A DNA stretch of 64,000 bases from Chryseobacterium soli (GTDB lineage: Bacteria; Bacteroidota; Bacteroidia; Flavobacteriales; Weeksellaceae). The stretch's first letter is position 1, and every line of letters starts with the position of its first letter. A program made the translations under genes and the position numbers. A model generated the notes under the pieces. It saw only the letters and a list, made by a program, of their open reading frames with translations. It was not told the origin of the DNA and ran no database searches. Positions 34,247 through 42,179 of the stretch are shown in pieces. The DNA lies in contig NZ_JPRH01000006.1 of assembly GCF_000737705.1 (NCBI RefSeq), positions 1 through 64,000 of the forward strand. Reading direction: 5' to 3'.

Positions 34247-35755
34247 ATGATTTTCGATAAACTAATTAACTACCTCAAGCTTGATAAACAGGAGTTTATT
34301 TTCCAGTTTAACTCCCACCCAAACTATCCGTCTGCGCTGGCTTTCAGTGACACCTTGAATTTTATGGGCGTGAAAAATGATGCTTATGAACTTGATAAAG
34401 AATATTGGGATGAACTGCCGGAAGAATTCATCGCCATTGTTGATAATTCTTTTTCGCTGGTAAAAAAAGCAGGAAATAGTTATTCAGTTTATTCAGAAAA
34501 AGCCAATACACTCAACAAAGAAGATCTCCATAAAAAATCCACAGACTTTGTTTTACTCTTTGAGAAAACAGAAAATGCAGAAAGTAAAGCGGCTGTCAAC
34601 CTCAAGCCTATCTTATATATTGTCTTTGCCATTGTTCTGATTTATTCATTCCTAAGCCAGACTCTATATGAAGCCTTATTCAATGTTCTTTCCCTGGCAG
34701 GAGTTTATATTTCTCTCGAACTTTTCAACCAAAAATTCGGAAATACTTCTTCAGTCATTGGAAGTATCTGTGGCGACACCACAGCAAGCCAGGCTGCCAA
34801 CTCATGTGATAAGATTATCAAGCAGGATAAAACAAGTATTTTAGGATTAAAATTTGCCGATTTTTCACTGATCTATTTTACAGGACTTGTGGTTCTGGGG
34901 CTTTTTTTACCTACTACAGCCTATATCGTTAAAGGATTCACTTTTGTATCAGTGCTAGCCATCGGTTACTCCTTATATATACAAGCCTTTGTAGAAAAAA
35001 CTTTCTGCCGGGTATGTCTCCTGATTATTTCAATCCTGGTAGGACAATTAGTTGTAAGTACATTACTTTTCGAAAATATATCCTTTGGAATTGGGACACT
35101 TTTATTAACGGCTATTTTGTGGATTATTATTTTTTCTGCGGTACTCTATGTTAATAATCTGCTTTCCTATAAAGAAACACTGCAGAAATCAAATGCCAAA
35201 AACCTTAGGTTTAAAAGAAACTATGAACTTTTCAAATCTCAGCTTGTAGACAATGAAAAAATAGAATTCCGGGATAATGAAACATTCTCTTTAGGAAATA
35301 AAGATGCTAAACTTCATATTTCTATTGTGTCCAATCCGTACTGCGGATTTTGTAAAGATGCTCACAAAATAATGGAAGATCTTCTGGAAAAGTATCCGGA
35401 GCAGCTTTCCGCTCAGCTAAGATTCAACTACTTCCCTGAAAAAGCTAACGAAAAATATACAAAACTGATTTCAGACTTTACCAATATCTACCACAACAAA
35501 CCGGAAAAAGAATTTCTGAAAACGGTAGAAGAATGGTTTGAAACGAAAGACGAAAGCAAGATAAGCACAAAATCTACCGCAACTGAAGGATCCGAAAATT
35601 TAAACCCGATCATTGAAATGTCGAAAGACAATACAGATGCCGGATTGACATTCACACCGGTTTTCATCATCAACGGGCACCAGTTTCCGGATAAATATGA
35701 CCGTGAGGATATTTGGTTTTTCATTGATGAATTAATTGAAGACGAAGACTTTTAG
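34247..35755 (+). CDS. C39-like / vitamin K epoxide reductase / thioredoxin fusion protein
   Basis: 502 residues. In order: a cytosolic N-terminal domain (about 1-110) resembling a C39 peptidase (SHPNYPSALAFSDTL) but without the catalytic Cys; a membrane VKOR domain (about 120-315) with loop cysteines 175 and 187 and the active pair CRVC (254-257); and a periplasmic DsbA-like thioredoxin domain with CGFC (366-369) and a cis-Pro-type segment LTFTPVF. Such fusions make disulfide bonds, passing electrons from DsbA to VKOR to quinone. Downstream are two six-cysteine GG-leader peptides, a C39 ABC transporter and HlyD, so the likely job is oxidation of the exported peptides. Confidence 0.92.
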   Translation: MIFDKLINYLKLDKQEFIFQFNSHPNYPSALAFSDTLNFMGVKNDAYELDKEYWDELPEEFIAIVDNSFSLVKKAGNSYSVYSEKANTLNKEDLHKKSTDFVLLFEKTENAESKAAVNLKPILYIVFAIVLIYSFLSQTLYEALFNVLSLAGVYISLELFNQKFGNTSSVIGSICGDTTASQAANSCDKIIKQDKTSILGLKFADFSLIYFTGLVVLGLFLPTTAYIVKGFTFVSVLAIGYSLYIQAFVEKTFCRVCLLIISILVGQLVVSTLLFENISFGIGTLLLTAILWIIIFSAVLYVNNLLSYKETLQKSNAKNLRFKRNYELFKSQLVDNEKIEFRDNETFSLGNKDAKLHISIVSNPYCGFCKDAHKIMEDLLEKYPEQLSAQLRFNYFPEKANEKYTKLISDFTNIYHNKPEKEFLKTVEEWFETKDESKISTKSTATEGSENLNPIIEMSKDNTDAGLTFTPVFIINGHQFPDKYDREDIWFFIDELIEDEDF

Positions 35756-35804
35756 TAAAAAATAAACAGCATACAAAAATTCACTATCTTAGGAAAAACT
35801 ATAT

Positions 35805-35840
35805 AAGCGAATTCCGAAAAGCTTTAAAACAGTAGGAAAA
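35805..35840 (+). promoter_or_regulatory. Conserved upstream element, copy 1
   Basis: AAGCGAATTCCGAAAAGC, 8 nt, AGTAGGAAAA, ending 18 bp before the ATG of a six-cysteine peptide gene. Two further copies lie at 38393 and 59964. AAGC and GCTT can pair around the GAATTCCGAAAA segment. Whether it acts as promoter or as mRNA element is open. Confidence 0.6.
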
Positions 35841-35858
35841 ACATCAAAACCAATTACT

Positions 35859-36032
35859 ATGAAAAATTTACAAAAAATCACAAGAGAAAGTTTAAAAACT
35901 ATTAAAGGTGGACTTAGACAATGTCCGGTTGATGGAGATTGCGGTCCAGGCTATTGCTGTTCAAAAGGCGCGTGTAGACCTTTTTCAGGAGCCAGCCCAA
36001 CAACCTATCTGTGTGATGCACCTTTAAATTAA
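35859..36032 (+). CDS. GG-leader peptide with knottin-like six-cysteine core
   Basis: 57 residues, below common ORF length limits. The leader MKNLQKITRESLKTIKGG (1-18) is of the double-glycine type cut by C39 transporters. The core has cysteines 22, 28, 33, 34, 39 and 52 in the order C-x5-C-x4-CC-x4-C-x12-C, the spacing class of inhibitor cystine knots; the stretch CGPGYCCSKGACRP looks like Dickkopf/prokineticin or hevein-type segments. It lies between the disulfide-forming VKOR fusion and the transporter. A toxin or signalling role is suggested by such folds but not shown. Followed by a terminator, so it can be transcribed on its own. Confidence 0.85.
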   Translation: MKNLQKITRESLKTIKGGLRQCPVDGDCGPGYCCSKGACRPFSGASPTTYLCDAPLN

Positions 36033-36052
36033 AATTGCCCGCCTTCGGGATT

Positions 36053-36093
36053 AAAGCACCATTTGTCGGATATAATCAACCAATGGTGCTTTT
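36053..36093 (+). terminator. Terminator after the knottin-like peptide
   Basis: An 11-bp stem (36053-36063 with 36082-36092) with an 18-nt loop and a T-rich tail. A small CCCG-CCTT-CGGG hairpin lies directly before it (36038-36049). Confidence 0.75.
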
Positions 36094-36135
36094 ATTAGTC
36101 GACAATACATTTGAATATTAATATTGGATAATGAA

Positions 36136-36163
36136 AAATGTCGTCATATTTTTGACGGCATTT
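36136..36163 (+). promoter_or_regulatory. Terminator-like hairpin just before the ABC transporter gene
   Basis: An 11-bp stem with one G-U pair (36136-36146 with 36153-36163), a 6-nt loop and TTTT at its end, only 17 bp before the TTG start of the transporter. It may limit read-through or translation of the transporter relative to the peptide. Confidence 0.55.
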
Positions 36164-36180
36164 TATAATGAGTATAAGTT

Positions 36181-38373
36181 TTGAAGAAATTTCCTTTTTA
36201 TAAACAACCTGACGCAAAGGACTGCGGACCTACGTGTCTCAGGATTGTAAGCAAATATTACGGCAGAAGCATCTCTTTACAGCAAGTCCGCACTCTTTCT
36301 GAAACGACCCGTGAAGGAAGCAGCCTGCTGGGACTGAGCGACGCATCAGAAAATTTAGGATTCCGCTCACTGGGAGTTCAGATCAACTTTAACACGCTGG
36401 CAGAGGAAGTTCCTTTTCCATGTATTGTACACTGGAACAAGAACCACTTCGTTGTTGTTTATAAAATTGATAAAAACAATAAAGTCTATATTTCAGACCC
36501 GAGTTACGGCCTGATTACTTATACGAGAGAAGAGTTCATCAAATCCTGGATCGGAGAGAATGCCAATGAGAATACGGAAGAAGGGATTGCCCTTATTCTG
36601 GAAACTACACCCGCTTTCTTCCAGACCGAATTTGATACCAATGAAAGTAAAGCGAGTTTTACTTTTCTTTCAAAATACCTGCTGAAATACAAATCGCTGG
36701 TTATCCAGCTTGCAGTAGGTTTATTGGCAGGAAGCTTACTTTCCCTTATTTTCCCTTTTCTTACCCAAAGTATCGTAGACGTCGGTATACAAAACCAGGA
36801 TCTGAATTTCATTTACGTGGTATTGCTGGCGCAAATCATGCTCTTTTTGGGAAGAATGGGTATAGAGGTTATTCGAAGCTGGATCTTGCTTCACCTTTCT
36901 GCAAGAATCAACATTTCGATTATTTCTGATTTCTTTATCAAGCTCATGAAGCTTCCTATAAGTTTTTTTGATACAAGAATGACCGGAGATATCATGCAGA
37001 GGATCAATGATCACCACAGAATAGAACAACTTTTGACGAGTTCTTCTTTAAATACCCTCTTTTCTCTTGTCAACCTGATTATTTTCAGCATTGTACTCCT
37101 GTTATATGATTACAGGCTTTTTGTCGTGTACCTTATAGGAGCAGTACTGTATGTAGCATGGATCAGTTTCTTCCTTAAAAAACGAAAAGAGCTTGACTAT
37201 AAAAGATTCTCACAGGTTTCTCAGGAGCAGAGCAAAGTGATTGAGCTTATTAACGGTATGCAGGAGATTAAAATGCACAACGCCGAAAAGCAGAAACGTT
37301 GGGATTGGGAATTTTTGCAGGTGAAATTATTTAAAATAAGAATAAAATCGCTGTCGCTGGAACAGTGGCAGTCGGTAGGAGGTAATTTCATCAACCAGAT
37401 GAAAGATATTCTGGTGAGCTTCCTGTCTGCAAAACTGGTATTGAGCGGAAACCTTACGTTAGGGATGATGCTTTCTGTACAGTATATTATCGGGCAGCTT
37501 AACAGCCCGCTGCTTCAGCTTATTGACTTTATCAAACAGAGTCAGGATGCTAAAATTTCTCTTGAAAGATTAGGCGAGATCCATGACAAGGATGATGAAG
37601 AAATGAAAGATGAGCAATATGCTTCTGAAATCCCACAAAAAGATCTTGAAATCAGCAATATGTCGTTCAGATATATCGGTTCAGATGTTCCGGTATTCGA
37701 AGGACTGAATCTTGTCATTCCTTATCAAAAGACTACAGCCATCGTTGGGGCCAGCGGAAGCGGAAAGACAACCTTGCTTAAATTATTAATGAAATTTTAC
37801 GATCCGAATGAGGGAGACATAAAAATTGGAGGTACCAATCTGAAAAATGTTTCACCAAGATTCTGGAGAGATCACTGCGGAGTGGTGATGCAGGAAGGGT
37901 ATGTTTTCAATGATACTATTGCCAATAACATCGCAGTTGGAGAAGATTATGTGGATAAACAGAAATTGAGACGTGCCGTAGAAATTGCCAATATCAAGGA
38001 ATTTATAGAAGGTCTGCCGTTAAGTTACAATACCAAAATTGGAAATGAAGGTCTAGGAGTAAGCGGTGGACAAAAGCAAAGACTTTTCATCGCAAGAGCC
38101 GTCTACAAATCCCCTGAATACATTCTATTTGATGAAGCTACTTCAGCACTGGATGCCAATAACGAGAAAATCATTATGGAAAACCTGGAGCAGTTCTTTA
38201 AAGGAAAAACAGCTGTGGTTATTGCCCATAGACTTTCAACTGTGAAACATGCAGATAAAATCATTGTCCTGGATAAAGGAAAAGTAGTAGAAGAAGGAAA
38301 TCACACCGAATTGGTAGCCTTACGCGGCGAATACTATAGACTGGTTAAAAACCAATTAGAATTAGGAAATTAA
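36181..38373 (+). CDS. Peptidase-containing ABC transporter (PCAT, C39-ABC)
   Basis: 730 residues. An N-terminal C39 peptidase domain (1-130) with catalytic Cys15 in DAKDCGPTCL, His in VHWNKNHFVVVY and Asp in ISDPSYG; a six-span membrane domain (about 165-440); and an ATPase domain with Walker A GASGSGKTT (about 522-530), signature SGGQKQR and Walker B YILFDEAT (about 646-653). It cuts double-glycine leaders and exports the core across the inner membrane. TTG start. With the HlyD protein at 38834 it would form a type I-like exporter for the peptides at 35859 and 38444, and probably for the gws and other GG peptides of the window. Confidence 0.95.
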   Translation: MKKFPFYKQPDAKDCGPTCLRIVSKYYGRSISLQQVRTLSETTREGSSLLGLSDASENLGFRSLGVQINFNTLAEEVPFPCIVHWNKNHFVVVYKIDKNNKVYISDPSYGLITYTREEFIKSWIGENANENTEEGIALILETTPAFFQTEFDTNESKASFTFLSKYLLKYKSLVIQLAVGLLAGSLLSLIFPFLTQSIVDVGIQNQDLNFIYVVLLAQIMLFLGRMGIEVIRSWILLHLSARINISIISDFFIKLMKLPISFFDTRMTGDIMQRINDHHRIEQLLTSSSLNTLFSLVNLIIFSIVLLLYDYRLFVVYLIGAVLYVAWISFFLKKRKELDYKRFSQVSQEQSKVIELINGMQEIKMHNAEKQKRWDWEFLQVKLFKIRIKSLSLEQWQSVGGNFINQMKDILVSFLSAKLVLSGNLTLGMMLSVQYIIGQLNSPLLQLIDFIKQSQDAKISLERLGEIHDKDDEEMKDEQYASEIPQKDLEISNMSFRYIGSDVPVFEGLNLVIPYQKTTAIVGASGSGKTTLLKLLMKFYDPNEGDIKIGGTNLKNVSPRFWRDHCGVVMQEGYVFNDTIANNIAVGEDYVDKQKLRRAVEIANIKEFIEGLPLSYNTKIGNEGLGVSGGQKQRLFIARAVYKSPEYILFDEATSALDANNEKIIMENLEQFFKGKTAVVIAHRLSTVKHADKIIVLDKGKVVEEGNHTELVALRGEYYRLVKNQLELGN

Positions 38374-38392
38374 TACGTCAGATATCACCAAA

Positions 38393-38426
38393 GAGCGGAA
38401 TCCGAAAAGCATACAGAGTAGGAAAA
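38393..38426 (+). promoter_or_regulatory. Conserved upstream element, copy 2
   Basis: GAGCGGAATCCGAAAAGC, 6 nt, AGTAGGAAAA, ending 17 bp before the ATG of the second six-cysteine peptide. Same layout as the copies at 35805 and 59964. Confidence 0.6.
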
Positions 38427-38443
38427 ATTAAAATTATATTACT

Positions 38444-38641
38444 ATGAAAAATCTAAGAAAATTAACAAGAATCGACCTTAAGTCTCTGAAAGGAGGAGGG
38501 AAAGTTTGCGGAGACTACTTCCCACAGAATCCACCTGATATTGGAACACCTTTCCAATGCGACTGTAATTTAGCATGGTGTGAAAAGATGACCGCTTGTG
38601 TTCATCCTAGTTTTTTCTCACCTGAAAACTGCAGGGTATAA
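38444..38641 (+). CDS. GG-leader bacteriocin-like peptide with six cysteines
   Basis: 65 residues. The leader MKNLRKLTRIDLKSLKGGG is close to those at 35859 and 8890. The core has cysteines 22, 39, 41, 46, 52 and 63, in a spacing different from the knottin-like peptide, and is rich in Pro and aromatic residues. It lies between the C39 transporter and its HlyD partner, so export and leader cutting by that system are likely. No function can be assigned; bacteriocin-like is a label based on the leader. Confidence 0.85.
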   Translation: MKNLRKLTRIDLKSLKGGGKVCGDYFPQNPPDIGTPFQCDCNLAWCEKMTACVHPSFFSPENCRV

Positions 38642-38690
38642 GGACAAAAAGGCATTGAGTGCATATGAGCATTATATGCTGTAAGATACT

Positions 38691-38720
38691 ATCAGCAACT
38701 TTCTTCAAAGGGTTGCTGAT
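38691..38720 (+). promoter_or_regulatory. Intercistronic hairpin before hlyD
   Basis: A 9-bp stem (ATCAGCAAC 38691-38699 with GTTGCTGAT 38712-38720) without a T-run, 50 bp after the peptide gene. It may protect or delimit the peptide mRNA. Further downstream ATAGATTTAATT occurs twice (about 38776 and 38812). Confidence 0.45.
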
Positions 38721-38833
38721 ATTCAAAAAAATGTAGTAGTTACAATAGCTCACAAAGTATCTATTCCGCAAACTGTATAGATTTAATTACCAGAAATATT
38801 ATTAAATCTTCATAGATTTAATTTTTTAATACG

Positions 38834-40132
38834 ATGTCAAAAGATATATTAGACAACATAGAACTACGCTCGGAAAGTGTTCAGGACATTCTTACCCAGC
38901 CTCCCCATTGGATGATACGCTGGGGGAACAGCATTATATTTATTATTCTACTGCTCATTATGCTGATGAGCTATATCATCAAATATCCGGAATTTATTCC
39001 GGCACCTATTATTGTGACTTCACAGAATCCACCGGAAAAAATTGAAGCCAGAATAAGCTCCAAAATAGAAAAGATCCTCATTAAAGATCATCAGGATGTT
39101 AAGAAAGATGATTTGTTAATGGTGATGCAGTCTGCAGCCAACTATAAAGATGTGTTGGAACTCAAAAAACTGGTAGATTCACTTGTTCCCGGTCAACTGC
39201 ATGCCTTTCCGCTTGCCCAGGCTTCAAGATTCAAATTGGGAGAGCTGCAGGGAGATTATAACAGTTTTGCAAAAGCATTACAGGATGAGCAGCTTTTTAC
39301 TAGGCTTCAGCCATACGCTCCAGAAAATTTAGCAGCCAATCAGAGTATTTCAGAATACAGAATAAGGATTTCTACCCTTAGACAGCAAAAGAGTCTGGAA
39401 CAGGCAAAATATGAGCTGACAAAGAAAAATTACCAGAGATCTCAGGAACTCTTTAATCAAGGCGTTATCGCTGCAATGGAACTCGAAAATGAAAAGATAA
39501 AATATATCCAGGCTCAACAGAATCTGGAAAATATCAATATTTCTTTATCCCAAATGGATGAAGGTATTTTGAATTTAAATAAAACAAAAAGCGGAACCGC
39601 TATCAACACTGAAAAAGATAAGATCACCTACTCTTCTCAGACGTTGCAACTTTTTGAGCAGCTTCGAAAATCATTAAAGCAATGGGAACAAAACTTCCTA
39701 GTTATTTCATCTATTGACGGAGTAGCCAGTTTCCAACAGTTTTTTGGTGAAAACCAGTTTATAAAAACAGGCGATCCCATCCTTTCTATTCTTCCTAAAA
39801 ACAAAGAAAAGCTGGTAGGTAGAATGTCTGTACCTACAGCCAATTCAGGAAAGATTATTGCAGGAGAGAAAGTATTGATTAAGCTAGACAATTACCGCTT
39901 TCAGGAATATGGTATCATAGAAGGAAAAGTTCAGAATATTTCTCTTATTCCTGATGATAAAGGAAATTACTATGTAGATGTAGTTCTTCCAAAAGGATTA
40001 AAGACGAGCTACAACAAAACGCTTACTTTCGACAAAGAACTAAGAGGGAATGCTGAGATTGTAACTCAGGATCTCCGACTTATTGAAAGATTCTTCTACC
40101 AAATCAGAAAACTTCTGGGATATCAAAGTTAA
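38834..40132 (+). CDS. HlyD family secretion protein (membrane fusion adaptor)
   Basis: 432 residues. One N-terminal membrane span (about 29-48), a lipoyl-type segment (about 70-100), a long coiled-coil hairpin (about 120-260) and a beta-barrel domain (about 290-400) with LSILPKNKEKLVGRM. It bridges the inner-membrane C39 ABC transporter (36181) to an outer-membrane channel. The outer-membrane partner (TolC-like) is not in the window. A terminator follows its stop. Confidence 0.92.
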   Translation: MSKDILDNIELRSESVQDILTQPPHWMIRWGNSIIFIILLLIMLMSYIIKYPEFIPAPIIVTSQNPPEKIEARISSKIEKILIKDHQDVKKDDLLMVMQSAANYKDVLELKKLVDSLVPGQLHAFPLAQASRFKLGELQGDYNSFAKALQDEQLFTRLQPYAPENLAANQSISEYRIRISTLRQQKSLEQAKYELTKKNYQRSQELFNQGVIAAMELENEKIKYIQAQQNLENINISLSQMDEGILNLNKTKSGTAINTEKDKITYSSQTLQLFEQLRKSLKQWEQNFLVISSIDGVASFQQFFGENQFIKTGDPILSILPKNKEKLVGRMSVPTANSGKIIAGEKVLIKLDNYRFQEYGIIEGKVQNISLIPDDKGNYYVDVVLPKGLKTSYNKTLTFDKELRGNAEIVTQDLRLIERFFYQIRKLLGYQS

Positions 40133-40160
40133 TTTGATTTCTCATACGATATAAAAAATA

Positions 40161-40187
40161 AACCGCAGCGATCTTGCTGCGGTTTTT
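40161..40187 (+). terminator. Terminator after the export operon
   Basis: A 9-bp GC-rich stem (AACCGCAGC 40161-40169 with GCTGCGGTT 40176-40184), a 6-nt loop and a T-run, 29 bp after hlyD. It marks the right end of the RiPP island. Confidence 0.85.
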
Positions 40188-40452
40188 ATTATGATATTAT
40201 CCGTTAATAATTTATTTTGAAACCTTTGATAAACTATAGATGAAGTAGCAATTTAAGAAGCTTTTACCTATGTTAAATCTGATTGTAATAGAAACCTTTT
40301 GTATCCTGAAAATTGCTTATCATTCTCAATTCCATATCCCGAGTTAAAGCTTGCCAGAATGGATTGATTTTTTACTTAAAAGTTGATTTTTATTTTGATA
40401 ATTCTTTAGAATAAAAAGAAAATAAATTATGATTGAAAGAAGATGAAAAAAT

Positions 40453-40478
40453 AAAAGCCCCTATTACTAGGGGCTTTT
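40453..40478 (-). terminator. Terminator after tRNA-Met
   Basis: An 11-bp stem (40453-40463 with 40468-40478) with a 4-nt loop. T-runs on both strands would allow it to work in either direction; it directly follows the 3' end of the leftward tRNA gene. Confidence 0.8.
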
Positions 40479-40480
40479 TG

Positions 40481-40554
40481 TAGCGAAGACGGGAATTGAA
40501 CCCGTGACCTCAGGGTTATGAATCCTGCGCTCTAACCAACTGAGCTACCTCGCC
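40481..40554 (-). tRNA. tRNA-Met (CAT)
   Basis: 74 nt folding into a cloverleaf: D-loop GCTCAGTTGGTTAGAGC, anticodon loop with CAT between GCAGGATT and AACCCTG, and T-arm CGGGTTCAATTCCCG. CCA is not encoded. The acceptor pairs GGCGAGG with CTTCGCT, including a G1-U72 wobble. The CAT anticodon could also belong to the lysidine-type tRNA-Ile; by overall sequence I favour elongator Met. It lies at the edge of the RiPP island. Confidence 0.92.
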
Positions 40555-40598
40555 GTTTTGGTGGTGCAAATATAGAAAATATTTACTTACCACCAAAA

Positions 40599-41891
40599 TT
40601 ATTTTGCTTTAAAATATTCCAAAACATCGCCAACATGGTCTGGTTTATTGATTATCTTATTGTTAGCATCTAAAATAAAATATGTTGGAGTTGCATGAAT
40701 ATTATAGGTATCTACATAACTGCTGTTCCATCCTTTTAATTCTGAATCATTGATCCAAGGAAACGCAGCAATTTTCTTCGTATATGAATCTTTATCCACG
40801 TCTAAAGAGAAACCTACCACCTGTACATTTTTAGCCTTTAAATCATTGTATTTTGCCAGCAATTGAGGAAGTTCGCTCTCGCAATGAGAACAAGTGGAAG
40901 ACCAGAATACGATGATCTTTTTATCCGCTTTTATATCATGTAGCGATTTCGCTGTAGTATTAGCAGGTGCCTGGAATTTATAGTTAGGAAAAACAGCTCC
41001 CATTTCTATATTTGCATTCGACTTCAGCGTAGAAGCCAGCCTGTCATTAATGGTGCATTTAAGATTTTTAGCGAGGTTCAGATATTTAGTTTTAAATTCA
41101 TCCATTTCATAGACGTCAAAAATATCAATAAGCTCAGATAAAACTGTTTGTCCTCTTGGTGTTTCTACCTTTAAACGGTCTAAAAGTTTATCAACAGAAG
41201 TTCCGACATTTGTATTACCACCTGCATTAAGATACGATACCAATACCGGTCTTAATAATGATGATGTCTCTAGCATATCATTAGACTTATCAAGGAAATT
41301 GATAATGTCATCCTGAGTAGCTTTTTTAGAAGGATCTGCGGAATTAGATAAGAATTTGCTGTAGTTCGTGTTATAATAATAAATAAACGGATGCTGTGTT
41401 TGATCTATGCTTCCCGCACCACCGGAAAGTCTACTGATCTCCTCTTTCAGGGCTTTACCAAAATCCGTATTGTCTTTATAATATTCCTTAATCTGAGTTA
41501 ATGCAGGAAGAATCAGTTCTTTCTTTTGAGAACCTTCCTGCTGCTTGTTCATAAGTGAATTAGCTTCATCCTGATAGATAATGTCTTTCACTTTATTGTT
41601 CTGAACGTCTAACTTTATGCTTACGTTTTTATTTTCAGAAATAAAACTCACCATATTATTGGTGTTCGGAAAGTTCAGCTTCATCATTCCCATGTAGCTG
41701 GTGGGATATTTAAAGGTCCATGTATTATTCTTACTTTGTTCTTTGGTAACAATAATATCTTTTGAACCGTTCAATGTATATAAAATAGCCTCTTGTTCTT
41801 TGAAATCTGATGGCGCCTGTACTGTAACAGTAAACTGAGCCTGTAAAGAAAATGCAGTTAATGCTGCTGATAATATATAAATCTTTTTCAT
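40599..41891 (-). CDS. TlpA-like thioredoxin-fold protein, exported
   Basis: 430 residues with a signal peptide (1-18, ending LQAQ), an N-terminal beta-rich domain of the kind found before Bacteroidota TlpA domains, and a C-terminal thioredoxin fold with STCSHC (about 336-341) and the cis-Pro segment HATPTYF. It probably reduces disulfides in the periplasm. It is followed on the left by the tRNA gene and preceded by a perfect terminator palindrome (41907-41932), so it is a separate unit from the T9SS cargo gene. Confidence 0.9.
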   Translation of the reverse strand: MKKIYILSAALTAFSLQAQFTVTVQAPSDFKEQEAILYTLNGSKDIIVTKEQSKNNTWTFKYPTSYMGMMKLNFPNTNNMVSFISENKNVSIKLDVQNNKVKDIIYQDEANSLMNKQQEGSQKKELILPALTQIKEYYKDNTDFGKALKEEISRLSGGAGSIDQTQHPFIYYYNTNYSKFLSNSADPSKKATQDDIINFLDKSNDMLETSSLLRPVLVSYLNAGGNTNVGTSVDKLLDRLKVETPRGQTVLSELIDIFDVYEMDEFKTKYLNLAKNLKCTINDRLASTLKSNANIEMGAVFPNYKFQAPANTTAKSLHDIKADKKIIVFWSSTCSHCESELPQLLAKYNDLKAKNVQVVGFSLDVDKDSYTKKIAAFPWINDSELKGWNSSYVDTYNIHATPTYFILDANNKIINKPDHVGDVLEYFKAK

Positions 41892-41906
41892 TGAGTAAAA
41901 ATAAAA

Positions 41907-41932
41907 AAACTCTCTGATTAATCAGAGAGTTT
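41907..41932 (-). terminator. Terminator palindrome after the 41953-44150 unit
   Basis: A perfect 26-bp inverted repeat (13+13 bp) centred at 41919/41920, with A-run to its left giving a T-run on the minus strand. Confidence 0.8.
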
Positions 41933-41952
41933 ACTATTATTTTAATAAAATT

Positions 41953-42174
41953 TTATGCTTTTTGGCTTTTATATTTTTTTGTATAGAATACAATAAACAT
42001 AACTGCAATTATTGAAAGTACATAAACATACATGTCGATTGGTGCTGCTGGCTCTCCAGTTCCGGATCCTCCTGTACTTCCGTCGCCTGGGACAGGAGTA
42101 GATGGAATAGCCTTAACCAATAAAACGGCAAAAAGAAAAAGAGTGGATAATAGTTTACTAATATTATTTTTCAT
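41953..42174 (-). CDS. Small membrane protein with signal peptide
   Basis: 73 residues. An N-terminal hydrophobic signal segment (about 5-23), a short Gly/Ser/Pro-rich linker (GDGSTGGSGTGEPAAP) and one C-terminal membrane span (about 48-65) with a basic tail (KKYKSQKA). Such proteins are often found right after T9SS cargo genes in Chryseobacterium-like genomes, as far as I recall. It starts 5 bp after the cargo gene. Function unknown. Confidence 0.75.
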   Translation of the reverse strand: MKNNISKLLSTLFLFAVLLVKAIPSTPVPGDGSTGGSGTGEPAAPIDMYVYVLSIIAVMFIVFYTKKYKSQKA

Positions 42175-42179
42175 ATTTT

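Noticed and set aside
36181..38373. The transporter as a multidrug exporter
   Set aside because: It has an intact C39 peptidase domain with Cys15, His and Asp, and lies between GG-leader peptides, which fits a peptide exporter.
17260..40370. Similar GAGTT-AAAGC stretches near 17271 and 40343 as island attachment sites
   Set aside because: The similarity is only about 10 bases and in differing context; too weak for direct repeats.
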